Shown here piece after piece: positions 26,146 through 35,056 of a stretch of 64,000 nt of DNA (positions are counted from its first letter, which is position 1; each line of letters starts with the position of its first letter). The notes under the pieces are model-generated. The model worked only from the letters and a program-made list of their open reading frames with translations, had not been told where the DNA came from and did not search any database. This stretch comes from Hyphomicrobiales bacterium (GTDB lineage: Bacteria; Pseudomonadota; Alphaproteobacteria; Rhizobiales; Beijerinckiaceae), in NCBI GenBank assembly GCA_019075905.1, contig JAGXAM010000004.1, forward strand, positions 62,001-126,000, in the 5' to 3' direction. Position numbers and translations under genes: made by a program.

Positions 26146-26416
26146 ATCCGCGCCTGTGCTTGTGCGTCTGCCCGCACAATTCGAGCGTCTGTTCCCCGAG
26201 GCGCCGCGCCTGCTGGAACTTCACGCCGCCAGCGTCGCCGAACTTCTCGCCATGCTTGATGCGCGCTGGCCAGGCATGCGCGACCGCATCGCCGACACGT
26301 CGCCCGCCATTCGCCGCCACGTCAATATTTTCGTCAATGGCGCTAGAGTGACCCTCGACACGCCGCTGCCGCCAGCTGCCGATGTATTCATTCTCACAGC
26401 CATCAGCGGCGGCTAG
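26129..26416 (+). CDS. MoaD/ThiS-like small sulfur-carrier protein
   Basis: 95 residues (or 92 from the ATG at 26138) with the ubiquitin-like pattern of MoaD/ThiS and a C-terminal Gly-Gly (VFILTAISGG), the site that is activated and thiocarboxylated in this family. It is distinct from moaD at 7544. It begins 17 bases inside the BNR gene, so the two are translated together. No E1-like activating enzyme, JAMM protease or sulfur acceptor enzyme is adjacent, so its pathway is unknown. Confidence 0.8.
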   Translation: MRLMVESAPVLVRLPAQFERLFPEAPRLLELHAASVAELLAMLDARWPGMRDRIADTSPAIRRHVNIFVNGARVTLDTPLPPAADVFILTAISGG

Positions 26417-26460
26417 AAGCATCGCTGCAAATCCGTCCCATTGCCCTAGCCAATTTTCGG

Positions 26461-26489
26461 CTGACACAGGCAAGGTTACCATGTATAAA
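26461..26489 (+). promoter_or_regulatory. Strong sigma-70-type promoter for the porin gene
   Basis: CTGACA (26461-26466), exactly 17 bases, then TATAAA (26484-26489); each box matches five of six consensus bases. It lies 93 bases before the porin start, in the only sizeable gap upstream. One of the best promoters in the window. Confidence 0.6.
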
Positions 26490-26581
26490 CCATATGGTGC
26501 GACCGTCCGCCAACGCAGGCGTGAGCGTTGCGACCTTGCTTCCCTTCGCGCGGTGAGGAAGATGACGGGTGGGAAGCCTTT

Positions 26582-28018
26582 ATGACGTCGGTTGAACAGC
26601 AAAAGTGTAAACTGTTGCCAGACAACATCGCACCCCTTCATGCCGACCATCCGCACGCCCGCCGCGAGCGCAGCTCCAGCGCCGCGCCGGTGCCTTGGCG
26701 CCTATGGCTCGCGCCGCTGCTGAGTCTCGGGCTTGGTGCGCTCGCGCCGCTGCCGGCCAGCGCCGCCATGAGCTATGTGCGCACGTGCGATACTTTTGGT
26801 TCCGGCTTCTTCATCCTGCCGGGATCCTCCGACACCTGCATGAATATTGGAGGCTATGCGCGGGCCGACACTACCTTCACAACCCCCAGGGCGACGGTCA
26901 TGCCGGGGTTCAACCTGCCGGTCGCGGTGGCCCCGGGCCTTTCGGCGGCAGGCAGCAGGAATGCCGATTATTTCACCTCGCGCTTTGCCCTGAGCCTCGA
27001 TCTGCGAACCTTGACGCCCTATGGCACGTTGCGCGCTTATGGCCTGGGGGATTTCGACGGCGGCACGACGGGCGTGACCGGCATTGAGCGCGGCTTTATC
27101 CAGTTTGCCGGCCTGACCGCCGGGCGCGCCGAATCATTTTTTGATTTTTACGCCTATGGCGCCGATATGCTGGGCCTGCGTGATTCTTACGCGCCCACCA
27201 ACATGCTCTCCTATACCGCCATCCTGCCCATGGGCATGTCGGCCTCGCTCGGCCTTGAGGATGCCTCGACCCGGGCACTGGCCTCCGTCGCCCTGAGCGG
27301 CATCGGCGCCAGCGCCAGCACCGCTGGTGCCCGCTGGCCCGATCTGGTGGGCAATCTGCGGTTCGATGGCGAGGGCCTGACCTTGCAGGCCTCGGCCGCG
27401 CTGCACCAGACACGCGTGTCGGTCAATGATGCCGGCGGGCTTTATCAGGCTGCAAGCCTTGGTTTTGCCGGCCAACTGGGCGCGAAATTCGACCTCAGCG
27501 GCCTGACGATCGGCGATGCCCTCTGGCTTGAGAGCGCCTATGCCGATGGCGCCGTGAGCTATCTTGGCTTTGGCAATGCCGGGCCGGATGCCGACCTGTT
27601 TTCAGGAGCCGATCTGGCGCGCCCGGATGCCGATGTAGTGGTGGCCGCTGGCAATGGCGGCACCCTGACGATGGAGCGCCAGCGCGGCTGGACCATGCTG
27701 GCCGCTTTCAGCCATTTCTGGCAGGAAAACCTGCGCCAGTCCGTGCTGCTCGGCTACAGCGTTCTCCTGCCGGGCCAGGCTGCGCGCGCCGCGTCCTGGT
27801 CGTCGGGAGGCCTTGGCCGCTGGCAGGAATTGCGCGCCGGATCGGAACTGGAATGGACTCCGGTCAATGGCCTGTCGCTGGCCATTGAGGGCGAGGTGCA
27901 GCGGGTGCAACAGCGCCTCGGCGGGCAAGGCTCGCCAACAACGCCGCCGCTCCCCCCGGGCATTGCCAAAGATTACACGGCGCTGGTCGGTCGCCTGCGG
28001 GTGCAACGCGCATTCTGA
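26582..28018 (+). CDS. Porin_2-type outer-membrane porin
   Basis: 478 residues (ATG at 26582, GGGAAG upstream). After a long basic lead comes a hydrophobic signal segment near residues 40-60 ending LPASA, then the mature start with the disulfide-style cysteines YVRTCDTFG and SSDTCMNIGGYARADT that are typical of Hyphomicrobiales porins. Alternating beta-strand pattern and a C-terminal Phe (LRVQRAF) agree with a 16-strand trimeric barrel for passive uptake of small hydrophilic solutes. The signal region is longer than usual. Confidence 0.87.
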   Translation: MTSVEQQKCKLLPDNIAPLHADHPHARRERSSSAAPVPWRLWLAPLLSLGLGALAPLPASAAMSYVRTCDTFGSGFFILPGSSDTCMNIGGYARADTTFTTPRATVMPGFNLPVAVAPGLSAAGSRNADYFTSRFALSLDLRTLTPYGTLRAYGLGDFDGGTTGVTGIERGFIQFAGLTAGRAESFFDFYAYGADMLGLRDSYAPTNMLSYTAILPMGMSASLGLEDASTRALASVALSGIGASASTAGARWPDLVGNLRFDGEGLTLQASAALHQTRVSVNDAGGLYQAASLGFAGQLGAKFDLSGLTIGDALWLESAYADGAVSYLGFGNAGPDADLFSGADLARPDADVVVAAGNGGTLTMERQRGWTMLAAFSHFWQENLRQSVLLGYSVLLPGQAARAASWSSGGLGRWQELRAGSELEWTPVNGLSLAIEGEVQRVQQRLGGQGSPTTPPLPPGIAKDYTALVGRLRVQRAF

Positions 28019-28140
28019 AGCGGGGCTTCAGGATTTCCACAACCGCAACTTCGCGTACTGGTTTAGAAAACTCCTTCACCCATGGCCCGGTGCTGCGGGC
28101 TCGCTTGACTCTGGCTTTTGAAACAGGCGACAGTGGAATC

Positions 28141-28160
28141 ATTGCCAAAGGCAATTTTTT
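28141..28160 (+). terminator. Rho-independent terminator after the porin gene
   Basis: ATTGCC-AAA-GGCAAT forms a six-pair stem that runs into TTTTTT (28155-28160). It lies about 120 bases after the porin stop and just before the next gene at 28192. The only classical hairpin plus T run seen here. Confidence 0.6.
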
Positions 28161-28191
28161 GCCTGCTTTCTAATGATTTTGGGGGCATAAT

Positions 28192-29727
28192 ATGTTTGAA
28201 CCGCGTAAGTGGTGGGCGGGCGCTTTAGTGCTGATTCCTCTCTGGTTGCTCGCCAATTTAATAACCGATCCATCAGTTGAAAGTGATTTGCAGGCCCGGG
28301 CTGCCGCAAGCCTGCCGGAAGGTGCATTCGAGCACCAGACTGTAAGCGTCGCCGGACGCGATGTCAGCCTCACCGGAACGCCCTTTGAAAAAGGCGCAGG
28401 CGACAGGGCCGCGACCGCGATAGCCGGGCTTTATGGCGTGCGGCTGGTCAATTCCATGGTCACCGCCCTGCCTGTTGCCAGGCCCTACCAATTCGAGGCG
28501 ACCCTGCAGGAGGGTGCCGTCAGGCTCACCGGCACTGTGCCCGCCCCTGCGGCGCGCGCTGCGATCATCGCCGCCACCGGAAAGGCCAATCCCGATCGGA
28601 AAATCATCGACGCCATGACCTATGCCAGCGGCGCCCCGGCCGGCTTCGTGGCCATGGCTGGTGCGGCTGCGGGCGGCTTGGCGGATTTGAGCACCGGCAG
28701 CGTCACGCTCACTGACGACAGCTATGCGATCAAGGGCGTCGCCGCAACCGTGCCATCCTATCAGCATGCGCTGGCGGCCACGCAACATCTCGCGGCACCG
28801 ATGCAGCCGGGCGCCGTGGCCGTGCAGCCACCGCCGGTCAAGGACTTTTCCTTTGCCGCCGACAAGAGCGCCGGGGGGCTGACCTTGTCGGGCAATGTTC
28901 CCGGCGCGGCCGAGCGTGCCGCGGTTCTGAAGGTGGCGCAGGCCTCCGATCCCGGGGCGACCATCACTGACCATCTGGTGCCGGCATCCGGCCTGCCGCC
29001 CAAAATGGATTTTGCCCTTGCCAGCACCTTTGCACTCGATGAACTGGCGTATCTCTCCCGTGGCCACGCGGCCATCAGCGCGGCAGGTATCGACATCAGT
29101 GGCGATGCGGCCACGACCGCCAATGCCATCAAGGTCAAGGCAGCGCTGGGGGCAGCCCTGCCGGGCGGCCTTGTGGCAAGCACCGTTTCCGTGCGCGATT
29201 TCCAGGCCATGACCGAAGCTGAAAAGGCCGCAGCGGCCAAGGCCGCGGCTGAAAAAGCTGTCGCAGACAAGGCCGCTGCAGAAGCTGCCGCCCAGGCTGC
29301 CGCAGTCAAAAAAGCAGCCGTCGACAAGGCTGCGACAGACAAGGCCGCCGCCACCACGGCGACCAGCGATTGCCAGTCTGAATTTGTCGCCGCCCTCGCC
29401 AGCGAAAAGGTGCATTTCGCCGTGGCCCGCGCAGATATTTTGCCGGCCTCAAAGCCGCTGCTCGACAAGCTTGCCGCCATCGCCAGGAAGTGCGCGGCGT
29501 CACATATCGCCATTAACGGCTACACTGATTCGGACGGCAATGCTGCCCGCAACCAGATTTTGTCACAAAAGCGGGCACAAGCTGTGCTGGACTATTTGAC
29601 GAAGGCCGGGGTGGACGCGAGCCATCTTTCGGCTCAGGGTTTCGGGGACGCAGATGCCGTGGCGCCCAATGACAACAGCGCCGACAAGGCAAGGAACCGG
29701 CGTATCGAGTTCAAGGTCACGCAGTGA
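28192..29727 (+). CDS. OmpA-family envelope protein with BON-like repeats
   Basis: 511 residues. An N-terminal membrane segment (about 8-25) acts as anchor or signal, followed by about 310 residues with BON-like units (for example VSLTGT, VRLTGTVPAPAAR, LTLSGNVPGAAERA). An Ala/Lys-rich helix spans about 345-390, then the OmpA C-terminal domain with FAVARADILPASKPLLDKLA, INGYTDSDGNAARNQILSQKRAQ (positions about 440-462) and ARNRRIEFKV, which binds peptidoglycan. It likely links inner membrane or periplasmic structures to the cell wall. The next gene starts 10 bases after it. Confidence 0.85.
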   Translation: MFEPRKWWAGALVLIPLWLLANLITDPSVESDLQARAAASLPEGAFEHQTVSVAGRDVSLTGTPFEKGAGDRAATAIAGLYGVRLVNSMVTALPVARPYQFEATLQEGAVRLTGTVPAPAARAAIIAATGKANPDRKIIDAMTYASGAPAGFVAMAGAAAGGLADLSTGSVTLTDDSYAIKGVAATVPSYQHALAATQHLAAPMQPGAVAVQPPPVKDFSFAADKSAGGLTLSGNVPGAAERAAVLKVAQASDPGATITDHLVPASGLPPKMDFALASTFALDELAYLSRGHAAISAAGIDISGDAATTANAIKVKAALGAALPGGLVASTVSVRDFQAMTEAEKAAAAKAAAEKAVADKAAAEAAAQAAAVKKAAVDKAATDKAAATTATSDCQSEFVAALASEKVHFAVARADILPASKPLLDKLAAIARKCAASHIAINGYTDSDGNAARNQILSQKRAQAVLDYLTKAGVDASHLSAQGFGDADAVAPNDNSADKARNRRIEFKVTQ

Positions 29728-29737
29728 GGATACAGTC

Positions 29738-31423
29738 ATGATCTATGACATTTCACATTATTCTGGTTGGATCGCCGCCGCGTTTCTGCTGGGGGCCGTC
29801 GTTGGCTGGCTGACCTTTTCCGGCCCGCATGGCAAATGGCTTGCCGGCTGGTTCATGTGGGGCGCTGCGCTGTTTGTCGTCGGCCTAATCGCCGCGATAT
29901 TTCATCTTCTGCCCGGCCGGTTCGGGCTCTATCTGGAAACGGCGCTGCTGCTGTTTGGCGGCTATATTCTCGGCGGCCACGTCGGCGCCTGGCTGAAATC
30001 CCTCACCGCCGACCAAAGCACCGGCAGCGCGGCGACAGCATCCGGCCCGGCTGCATCGTCGACGAGCCTGACGGGAAAGGTCGGAGCCGGGGCTGCTGCA
30101 GCTGCCAGTGGCCCAAGCGGGAGTGGCGCTGCAGCGGTTGCCGGCGCTGGCGCGGCAACGGGCGCAGCGGCTGCGAATGCTGGCAATGGCGTCCCGGCCG
30201 CAGGCACCAAAGCCGCTGAAGGGGCCACCACAGCTGCCGCCGCTACCAGCGGCGCTGTCGCGAGTGGCGTTGCAGCGGTTGCAGGCACGGCTATGGGCAC
30301 TACCTCTGCCGGTGCTGCTGGCGCGGCTATGAGCGCTGCTGGCACAGCGGCTGCCGATGCTGGCAAAAACGTCACGGCCGCGTCCGCGCACGGCACGCTT
30401 CCTGGCGAACAGCCGCCAACGCTCGCCGCGCCGCTGGGCGGCAAGGCCGACGATCTCAAATTGATCAAGGGCATAGGTCCGAAAAACGAAGCGGTGCTCA
30501 ATGGGCTCGGCTACCATCATTTCAGCCAGATCGCTGCTTGGACGGCGCCGCAGGAAGAATGGATCGGCCACAAGATGTCATTTCCGGGTCGCATCGAGCG
30601 CGAGCATTGGGTAGCGCAGGCCAAGAGCCTTGCTGCAGGTGTCGAAACCGATCATGCCAAGGCCGTCAAAGCCGGGCTCAAGGTTGAGGATTCGGCGGAG
30701 GATCATGCCGCCGCCGCCGCAACTGTCGCCGCCGGTGCTGCCGCAGGAACCGTGACCTTCCGTCACGAAAAGGCGGCGCCTTCGGCCAACCCAAAGCTGC
30801 ATTATGGCCCGCACCACGCCCTTGTCACCCCGAGCGATAGCCATCTGCCCGGCACTGCTCCCGCCATGCAGCTTCATGCCGATGACGGGCGTGGTGATGA
30901 CCTGACGCAGATCAAGGGCATCGGCCCGGCCAATCAGGCTGTGCTCAATGGTCTTGGCGTGCATCATTTCCACCAGATTGCTGCCTGGACGCCGGATAAT
31001 GCCACCTGGATGGGCCATAAAATGGCATTCCCTGGCCGTGTCGAGCGCGAGGAATGGGTGCCGCAGGCCCAGCAGCTGGCACTGGCCCGGCCGGCACCCG
31101 CCGCCCGTGCACCTGATCCGGCGCCCTCGCCAGCCTTGCCTGATGAAGGCGCGCATGAAGGCTCGCGGCCACCGGGCTTTGTGACCGCGCGCGGCGGCCG
31201 TGCCGATGACTTGAAGCGCATTCGTGGCATCGGCCCGCAGAATGAAGAGCGCCTGCACGGCCTTGGCATCTGGCATTTTGACCAGATTGCCCATTGGAAC
31301 CATGATCAGATGCGCTGGGTGGGGTCTTATCTGTCCTTCCCGGGACGAATTGACCGCGAGGAATGGGTGTCACAAGCCAAGGCTCTGGCCGCGGCGGCCC
31401 CGGGTCACGCGGCCAAGGCCTGA
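29738..31423 (+). CDS. Membrane protein with three helix-hairpin-helix-like modules
   Basis: 561 residues; ATG at 29738 with GAGGAT upstream. Three membrane segments (about 8-28, 33-53, 60-80) precede an Ala/Gly-rich linker. Then come three copies of a 60-65-residue module starting at 30446, 30893 and 31198, each with DDLxxIKGIGPxNxxxLxxLG, a HFxQIAAW segment and FPGRxxREEWVxQAK. The module also occurs as a tail on some alphaproteobacterial proteins such as NuoE; its partner is unknown, though GIGP hairpins commonly bind nucleic acid. Paired with the OmpA-like gene 10 bases upstream, a shared envelope task is inferred. Confidence 0.78.
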   Translation: MIYDISHYSGWIAAAFLLGAVVGWLTFSGPHGKWLAGWFMWGAALFVVGLIAAIFHLLPGRFGLYLETALLLFGGYILGGHVGAWLKSLTADQSTGSAATASGPAASSTSLTGKVGAGAAAAASGPSGSGAAAVAGAGAATGAAAANAGNGVPAAGTKAAEGATTAAAATSGAVASGVAAVAGTAMGTTSAGAAGAAMSAAGTAAADAGKNVTAASAHGTLPGEQPPTLAAPLGGKADDLKLIKGIGPKNEAVLNGLGYHHFSQIAAWTAPQEEWIGHKMSFPGRIEREHWVAQAKSLAAGVETDHAKAVKAGLKVEDSAEDHAAAAATVAAGAAAGTVTFRHEKAAPSANPKLHYGPHHALVTPSDSHLPGTAPAMQLHADDGRGDDLTQIKGIGPANQAVLNGLGVHHFHQIAAWTPDNATWMGHKMAFPGRVEREEWVPQAQQLALARPAPAARAPDPAPSPALPDEGAHEGSRPPGFVTARGGRADDLKRIRGIGPQNEERLHGLGIWHFDQIAHWNHDQMRWVGSYLSFPGRIDREEWVSQAKALAAAAPGHAAKA

Positions 31424-31866
31424 AGTCAGGCCCCGGCGCCGGGTCAGGCTCGCATGAGCCTGCCGCAAGCAGGCCGACCCTGGCGAGGCCGCCGGTCGCT
31501 GCGCCGGGCGTCCTCACAGCAGATTTGCTCGCGATTTCAATATGCTTGCCTGCAGCCGGTCTCTCGCATGGCCGAAGATGAAGTGTGATGCCGGCCGGGC
31601 CGCGTTAAGTATATTTGCACGAAGGCGCGGCCTGCAGTTGCGCTTTAAGTTAATTTCTCGTTAATTGCGGCGTCGTTTTTTGGTCCAACGGGCGGAGCGT
31701 GTCTGACACGTGATGTGAAAGCATCATGACCTTGCGCGCAGCGAAGCTTTCGATGGCGAATTCGACGCCTGCATTCTTGGGGTGACCGCAGAACGGCTAA
31801 AAGGCGAGGTCACATCACGGCAGGCTTGACCTTGCGATGGTGACTTGAAGGCGCTGGGAGGCTTTG
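31424..31866. other. 443-base intergenic region between two plus-strand genes
   Basis: No coding frame with family likeness was found. It starts with a stem-loop (31445-31462), then has an AT-richer stretch with TTAATTGCGG and a T run near 31675-31680, and ends with the GGGAGG ribosome binding site of the MFS gene. A promoter is expected here but no clear -35/-10 pair stands out. Confidence 0.5.
31445..31462 (+). terminator. Stem-loop terminator candidate after the triple-module gene
   Basis: CAGGCTC-GCAT-GAGCCTG is a perfect seven-pair stem with a four-base loop, 22 bases after the stop. There is no T run, so Rho-independent action is uncertain. Confidence 0.45.
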
Positions 31867-33120
31867 ATGTTTAATTGGTACAAAGACAGTTCTGTTCCTG
31901 AAACGCGAACATTCTGGGCCTGCTACATGGGCTGGTCGCTGGATGCCATGGATTTCATGCTGCTGGCCTATGTGCTGCCGGCCTTGATCGGCGTCTGGCA
32001 TATCAGCAAATTCCAGGGCGGCCTGCTGCAATCGGCAACCCTGCTCGCCGGGGCCTTTGGCGGCTGGGGCGCGGGGGCGCTTTCCGATCGTTATGGCCGC
32101 GTCAAAACCTTGCAGATCATGGTCGCATGGTTTTCCGTCACGACCGTGCTGTGCGCCTTTGCGCAGAATTATCCGCAACTCATCGTCCTCAAGACCCTGC
32201 AGGGCTTCGGCTTTGGCGGCGAATGGGCGACCGGTGCCGTGCTGATGGCGGAAATCATCCGTCCGCAGAACCGGGGCAGGGCACTGGGCTGGATTCAGAG
32301 CGGCTGGGCCGTGGGCTGGGGCACCGCGCTGGTGCTGTCGACCATTGTCTTCACCTACCTGCCCCATGACATCGCCTGGCGGGCGCTGTTTGCGGTGGGT
32401 ATCCTGCCGGCTTTCCTCATCATCTATGTGCGCCGCAATCTGGTCGAACCGCCGCGCGCACCCATGTCACCCGCCGTGGTCAAGCAATCGGCCTTCGCTG
32501 ACCTCTTTGCAATTTTCAAACCCGAGGTGCTGCGCAGCACGCTGGTGGGTGGCTTGTTCGGGGTTGGCGCGCATGGTGGCTATGCCGCCCTGACCACCTT
32601 CCTTCCCACCTATCTGCGCAATGAGCATCACCTGACGATCATGAAGAGTGGCGCCTATATGGCGGTGATCATTCTGGCCTTCTTCTTTGGCTGTATCGTC
32701 AGCGGTACGATCAGCGACTGGCTGGGGCGCAGGCTGAATGCGGCGATTTTCGCGATTGCCTGCATCATCACCGTGCTGCTCTACACCTTTGCCTCGCCGA
32801 CCAATAACGAGATGCTGATCCTTGGCTTCCCGCTCGGGTTCTTTGCGGCCGGCATTCCGGCCAGCATGGCCGCCTTGTTCAGCGAAATGTATCCCGTCGG
32901 CATTCGCGGCACGGGCACCGGCTTCTGCTATAATTTCGGACGCGTTGTGGCCGCGGGCTTTCCGGCGCTGGTGGGCTTCACCGCTAAATCGCAGGGTCTT
33001 GGCGCGGCTATCGGCATAGATACGGCCCTCGCCTATGCCCTGGTGCTGGTCGCCGTGCTGCTGCTGCCTGAATCGCGCCAGAAAGTGCTGATACAGGAAC
33101 CTGCGGCCGCGAACGCCTGA
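31867..33120 (+). CDS. MFS transporter of the metabolite:H+ symporter type
   Basis: 417 residues with about twelve membrane segments. MFS loop motifs are clear: GALSDRYGRVKTL between helices 2 and 3, and SGTISDWLGRRLN at the matching site of the second half. RTFWACYMGWSLDAMDFML resembles aromatic-acid and sialate/organic-acid symporters. ATG at 31867 follows GGGAGG. The next gene, a dicarboxylate-lactonase-like hydrolase, suggests that an aromatic or carboxylic substrate is imported. The substrate itself cannot be assigned. Confidence 0.85.
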   Translation: MFNWYKDSSVPETRTFWACYMGWSLDAMDFMLLAYVLPALIGVWHISKFQGGLLQSATLLAGAFGGWGAGALSDRYGRVKTLQIMVAWFSVTTVLCAFAQNYPQLIVLKTLQGFGFGGEWATGAVLMAEIIRPQNRGRALGWIQSGWAVGWGTALVLSTIVFTYLPHDIAWRALFAVGILPAFLIIYVRRNLVEPPRAPMSPAVVKQSAFADLFAIFKPEVLRSTLVGGLFGVGAHGGYAALTTFLPTYLRNEHHLTIMKSGAYMAVIILAFFFGCIVSGTISDWLGRRLNAAIFAIACIITVLLYTFASPTNNEMLILGFPLGFFAAGIPASMAALFSEMYPVGIRGTGTGFCYNFGRVVAAGFPALVGFTAKSQGLGAAIGIDTALAYALVLVAVLLLPESRQKVLIQEPAAANA

Positions 33121-33134
33121 CGCGCCATGGTTTG

Positions 33135-33169
33135 CCCCTTGCCGCCTCCCTTCCCGGGACGGCAAGGGG
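33135..33169 (+). terminator. Strong stem-loop after the MFS gene
   Basis: CCCCTTGCCG (33135-33144) pairs perfectly with CGGCAAGGGG (33160-33169) across a 15-base loop. It starts 14 bases after the stop. No T run follows, but the ten-pair GC-rich stem is the strongest hairpin seen in the window. Confidence 0.55.
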
Positions 33170-33236
33170 TCATGGCGTGCAGCGTCACCCTGGAGGACAT
33201 ACCGCCTTGGACACGATCGGGACTTAGTGCTGCAAG

Positions 33237-34028
33237 ATGAGAATAGACACCCATGCCCATGTGTTCTTTCGCGCCGCTTCCATGGCCCAACAGCGGCGCT
33301 ACACGCCCGAATATGATGCGACCGTGCAGGATTACCTGCACGAGTTGCGCAGCAATGACCTGACCCATGGCATTCTGGTGCAGCCGAGCTTCCTTGGCAC
33401 CGATAATTCGCTGCTGCTCGCCACGCTTGAAGCCAGCGGCGGGCAATTGCGCGGCGTTGCCGTGGTTGACGCCAGCTGTCGGCGCGACGATCTCGCGCAG
33501 CTCAAGGATGCCGGCGTCATTGGTGTGCGCCTGAACCTGGTCGGGCGGAAAATCCCCAATGTCAATTTGCCGGAATGGACGGAACTGATGGACGCGCTGG
33601 TCGAATCCGGCCTGTTTGTCGAAGTTTATGCCCGTTCCACCATTCTCGCCCTCGTCGTGCCGGGCCTGCTGCGCAAGGGCGCCAAGGTGATCGTCGATCA
33701 CTTCGGCATGCCAGACCCGGAAATCGGCGTGCTCGACCCGCATTTCGACAATCTGCTCGATTACGGCACCTCGCGCAGATTATGGTGCAAGTTATCCGCG
33801 CCTTACCGCTGCGGCCCGAATGGCGAGGCCATTGCCCTGGAAGCCTATCCGTTGCTGCGCGAGGCCCTGGGCCTCGACCGCCTGCTATGGGGCAGCGACT
33901 GGCCGCATACCCAGCACGAAGGCCACCAGACCTATCACGCCACACGGGCGTTTTTTGATCAGCTGGTGCCCGATCCAGCCGAAAACCGGCAGATTCTTGG
34001 CAATATGGCCGAGCTGTTCGATGATTGA
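33237..34028 (+). CDS. Amidohydrolase, 2-pyrone-4,6-dicarboxylate lactonase-like
   Basis: 263-residue amidohydrolase_2 enzyme with the metal-binding THAHVF at residues 5-10, VIVDHFGMPD near 155 and LLWGSDWPHTQHEG near 220-230. This layout matches LigI-type lactonases and related decarboxylases/hydrolases of aromatic ring-cleavage products. Cotranscription with the MFS gene is uncertain because of the hairpin between them. Substrate unproven. Confidence 0.75.
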   Translation: MRIDTHAHVFFRAASMAQQRRYTPEYDATVQDYLHELRSNDLTHGILVQPSFLGTDNSLLLATLEASGGQLRGVAVVDASCRRDDLAQLKDAGVIGVRLNLVGRKIPNVNLPEWTELMDALVESGLFVEVYARSTILALVVPGLLRKGAKVIVDHFGMPDPEIGVLDPHFDNLLDYGTSRRLWCKLSAPYRCGPNGEAIALEAYPLLREALGLDRLLWGSDWPHTQHEGHQTYHATRAFFDQLVPDPAENRQILGNMAELFDD

Positions 34029-34055
34029 AGCCGGCAACCTGGCCGCACCCGGCTT
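34028..34055. terminator. Bidirectional terminator candidate between convergent genes
   Basis: AAGCCGG (34028-34034) and CCGGCTT (34049-34055) form a seven-pair stem with a 14-base loop. It fills the gap between the stop of the amidohydrolase and the stop of the lysR gene on the other strand, so it could serve both. Confidence 0.45.
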
Positions 34056-34949
34056 TCAGCCGCGATAGCGCAGGGCCTCGACGAGCACGCTGAAGGCGGG
34101 GGTTGGCTGGCGACGGCTCGGATAATAAAGGTGCAGGCCGGAAAAAGGCGGGCACCAGTCCACCAGAACGCGGACCAGGCGGCCCTCGGCCACATGATGG
34201 CTCACACGGTCATCCGGCACGAAAGCAAGCCCGGCACCGGCGAGCGCGGCCTGCACCGCCAGGCTCGCGGCATTGACAACCAATTGTCCCTCGACCCGCA
34301 CCCTCAATTTGCGTTCGCCCTTCTCAAGCTCCCAGGCATAGAGCCCCCCGGCCGTCGGCAGCCTGAGGTTGATGCAATTGTGCCCGGTCAAATCCTGCGG
34401 CACCAGCGGCGGCTTGCGATCGGCAAAATAGGACGGCGAACCAACCACCGCCATGCGCATGTCCGGCCCGATCCGCACCGCCACCATGTCCTTGGCCACC
34501 TGCTCGCCCAGCCGCACTCCGGCATCGAGGCGTTCGGCGATAATGTCGGTCAGGGCATTGTCGACGATGATTTCAACATTGATATCGGGGTATTTTGGCA
34601 GCAGCTTCTGCAGGGCAGGCCATAACACGGCCTCGGCGGCATGTTCGCCCGCCGAAATGCGGACGCTTCCCGAAGGCTGGTTGCGCAGCGCGCTCAGTGC
34701 CGCAAGTTCGGCCTCGATTTCTGCCAGCTTCGGCCCGATGGCCCCGATCAGCCGTTCCCCGGCCTCGGTCGAAGCCACCTTGCGCGTCGTGCGCGACAAC
34801 AGCCGCAAGCCGATGCGCGCTTCGAGATTTCGGACCGTCTGGCTGAGTGCGGATTGTGACACGCCGAGCTTGGCCGCAGCCCTGGTAAAGCTGCCTTCAT
34901 GGGCCACCGCCAGAAACGCGGTGATATCATCAAAGTTGCTGCGTCTCAT
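34056..34949 (-). CDS. LysR-family transcriptional regulator
   Basis: 297 residues: N-terminal winged helix with DITAFLAVAHEGSFTRAAAKLG and LSQTVRNLEARIGLRLLSRTTR, then the LysR effector domain with VRLGEQVAKDMVAVRIGP. It is divergent from the cupin/aldo-keto reductase/SDR operon, which it very likely controls; this LysR-cupin-AKR grouping is common in proteobacteria. The family's ligand here is unknown. Confidence 0.9.
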   Translation of the reverse strand: MRRSNFDDITAFLAVAHEGSFTRAAAKLGVSQSALSQTVRNLEARIGLRLLSRTTRKVASTEAGERLIGAIGPKLAEIEAELAALSALRNQPSGSVRISAGEHAAEAVLWPALQKLLPKYPDINVEIIVDNALTDIIAERLDAGVRLGEQVAKDMVAVRIGPDMRMAVVGSPSYFADRKPPLVPQDLTGHNCINLRLPTAGGLYAWELEKGERKLRVRVEGQLVVNAASLAVQAALAGAGLAFVPDDRVSHHVAEGRLVRVLVDWCPPFSGLHLYYPSRRQPTPAFSVLVEALRYRG

Positions 34950-34973
34950 TCATTAGCTGCAGTTATAAGTTCA

Positions 34974-34987
34974 TGCCGTTTTTGGCA
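34974..34987. promoter_or_regulatory. Inverted repeat, possible LysR binding site
   Basis: TGCC-GTTTTT-GGCA lies between the divergent lysR and cupin genes. The spacing is close to the T-N11-A architecture of LysR boxes. Arms are only four bases, so confidence is low. Confidence 0.3.
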
Positions 34988-35056
34988 CATTGTCGCATGC
35001 CGCGGCAACTTCTAAATTGATGGTCTCGACACATTGCTCAATCCAGGGAGCCGGTC

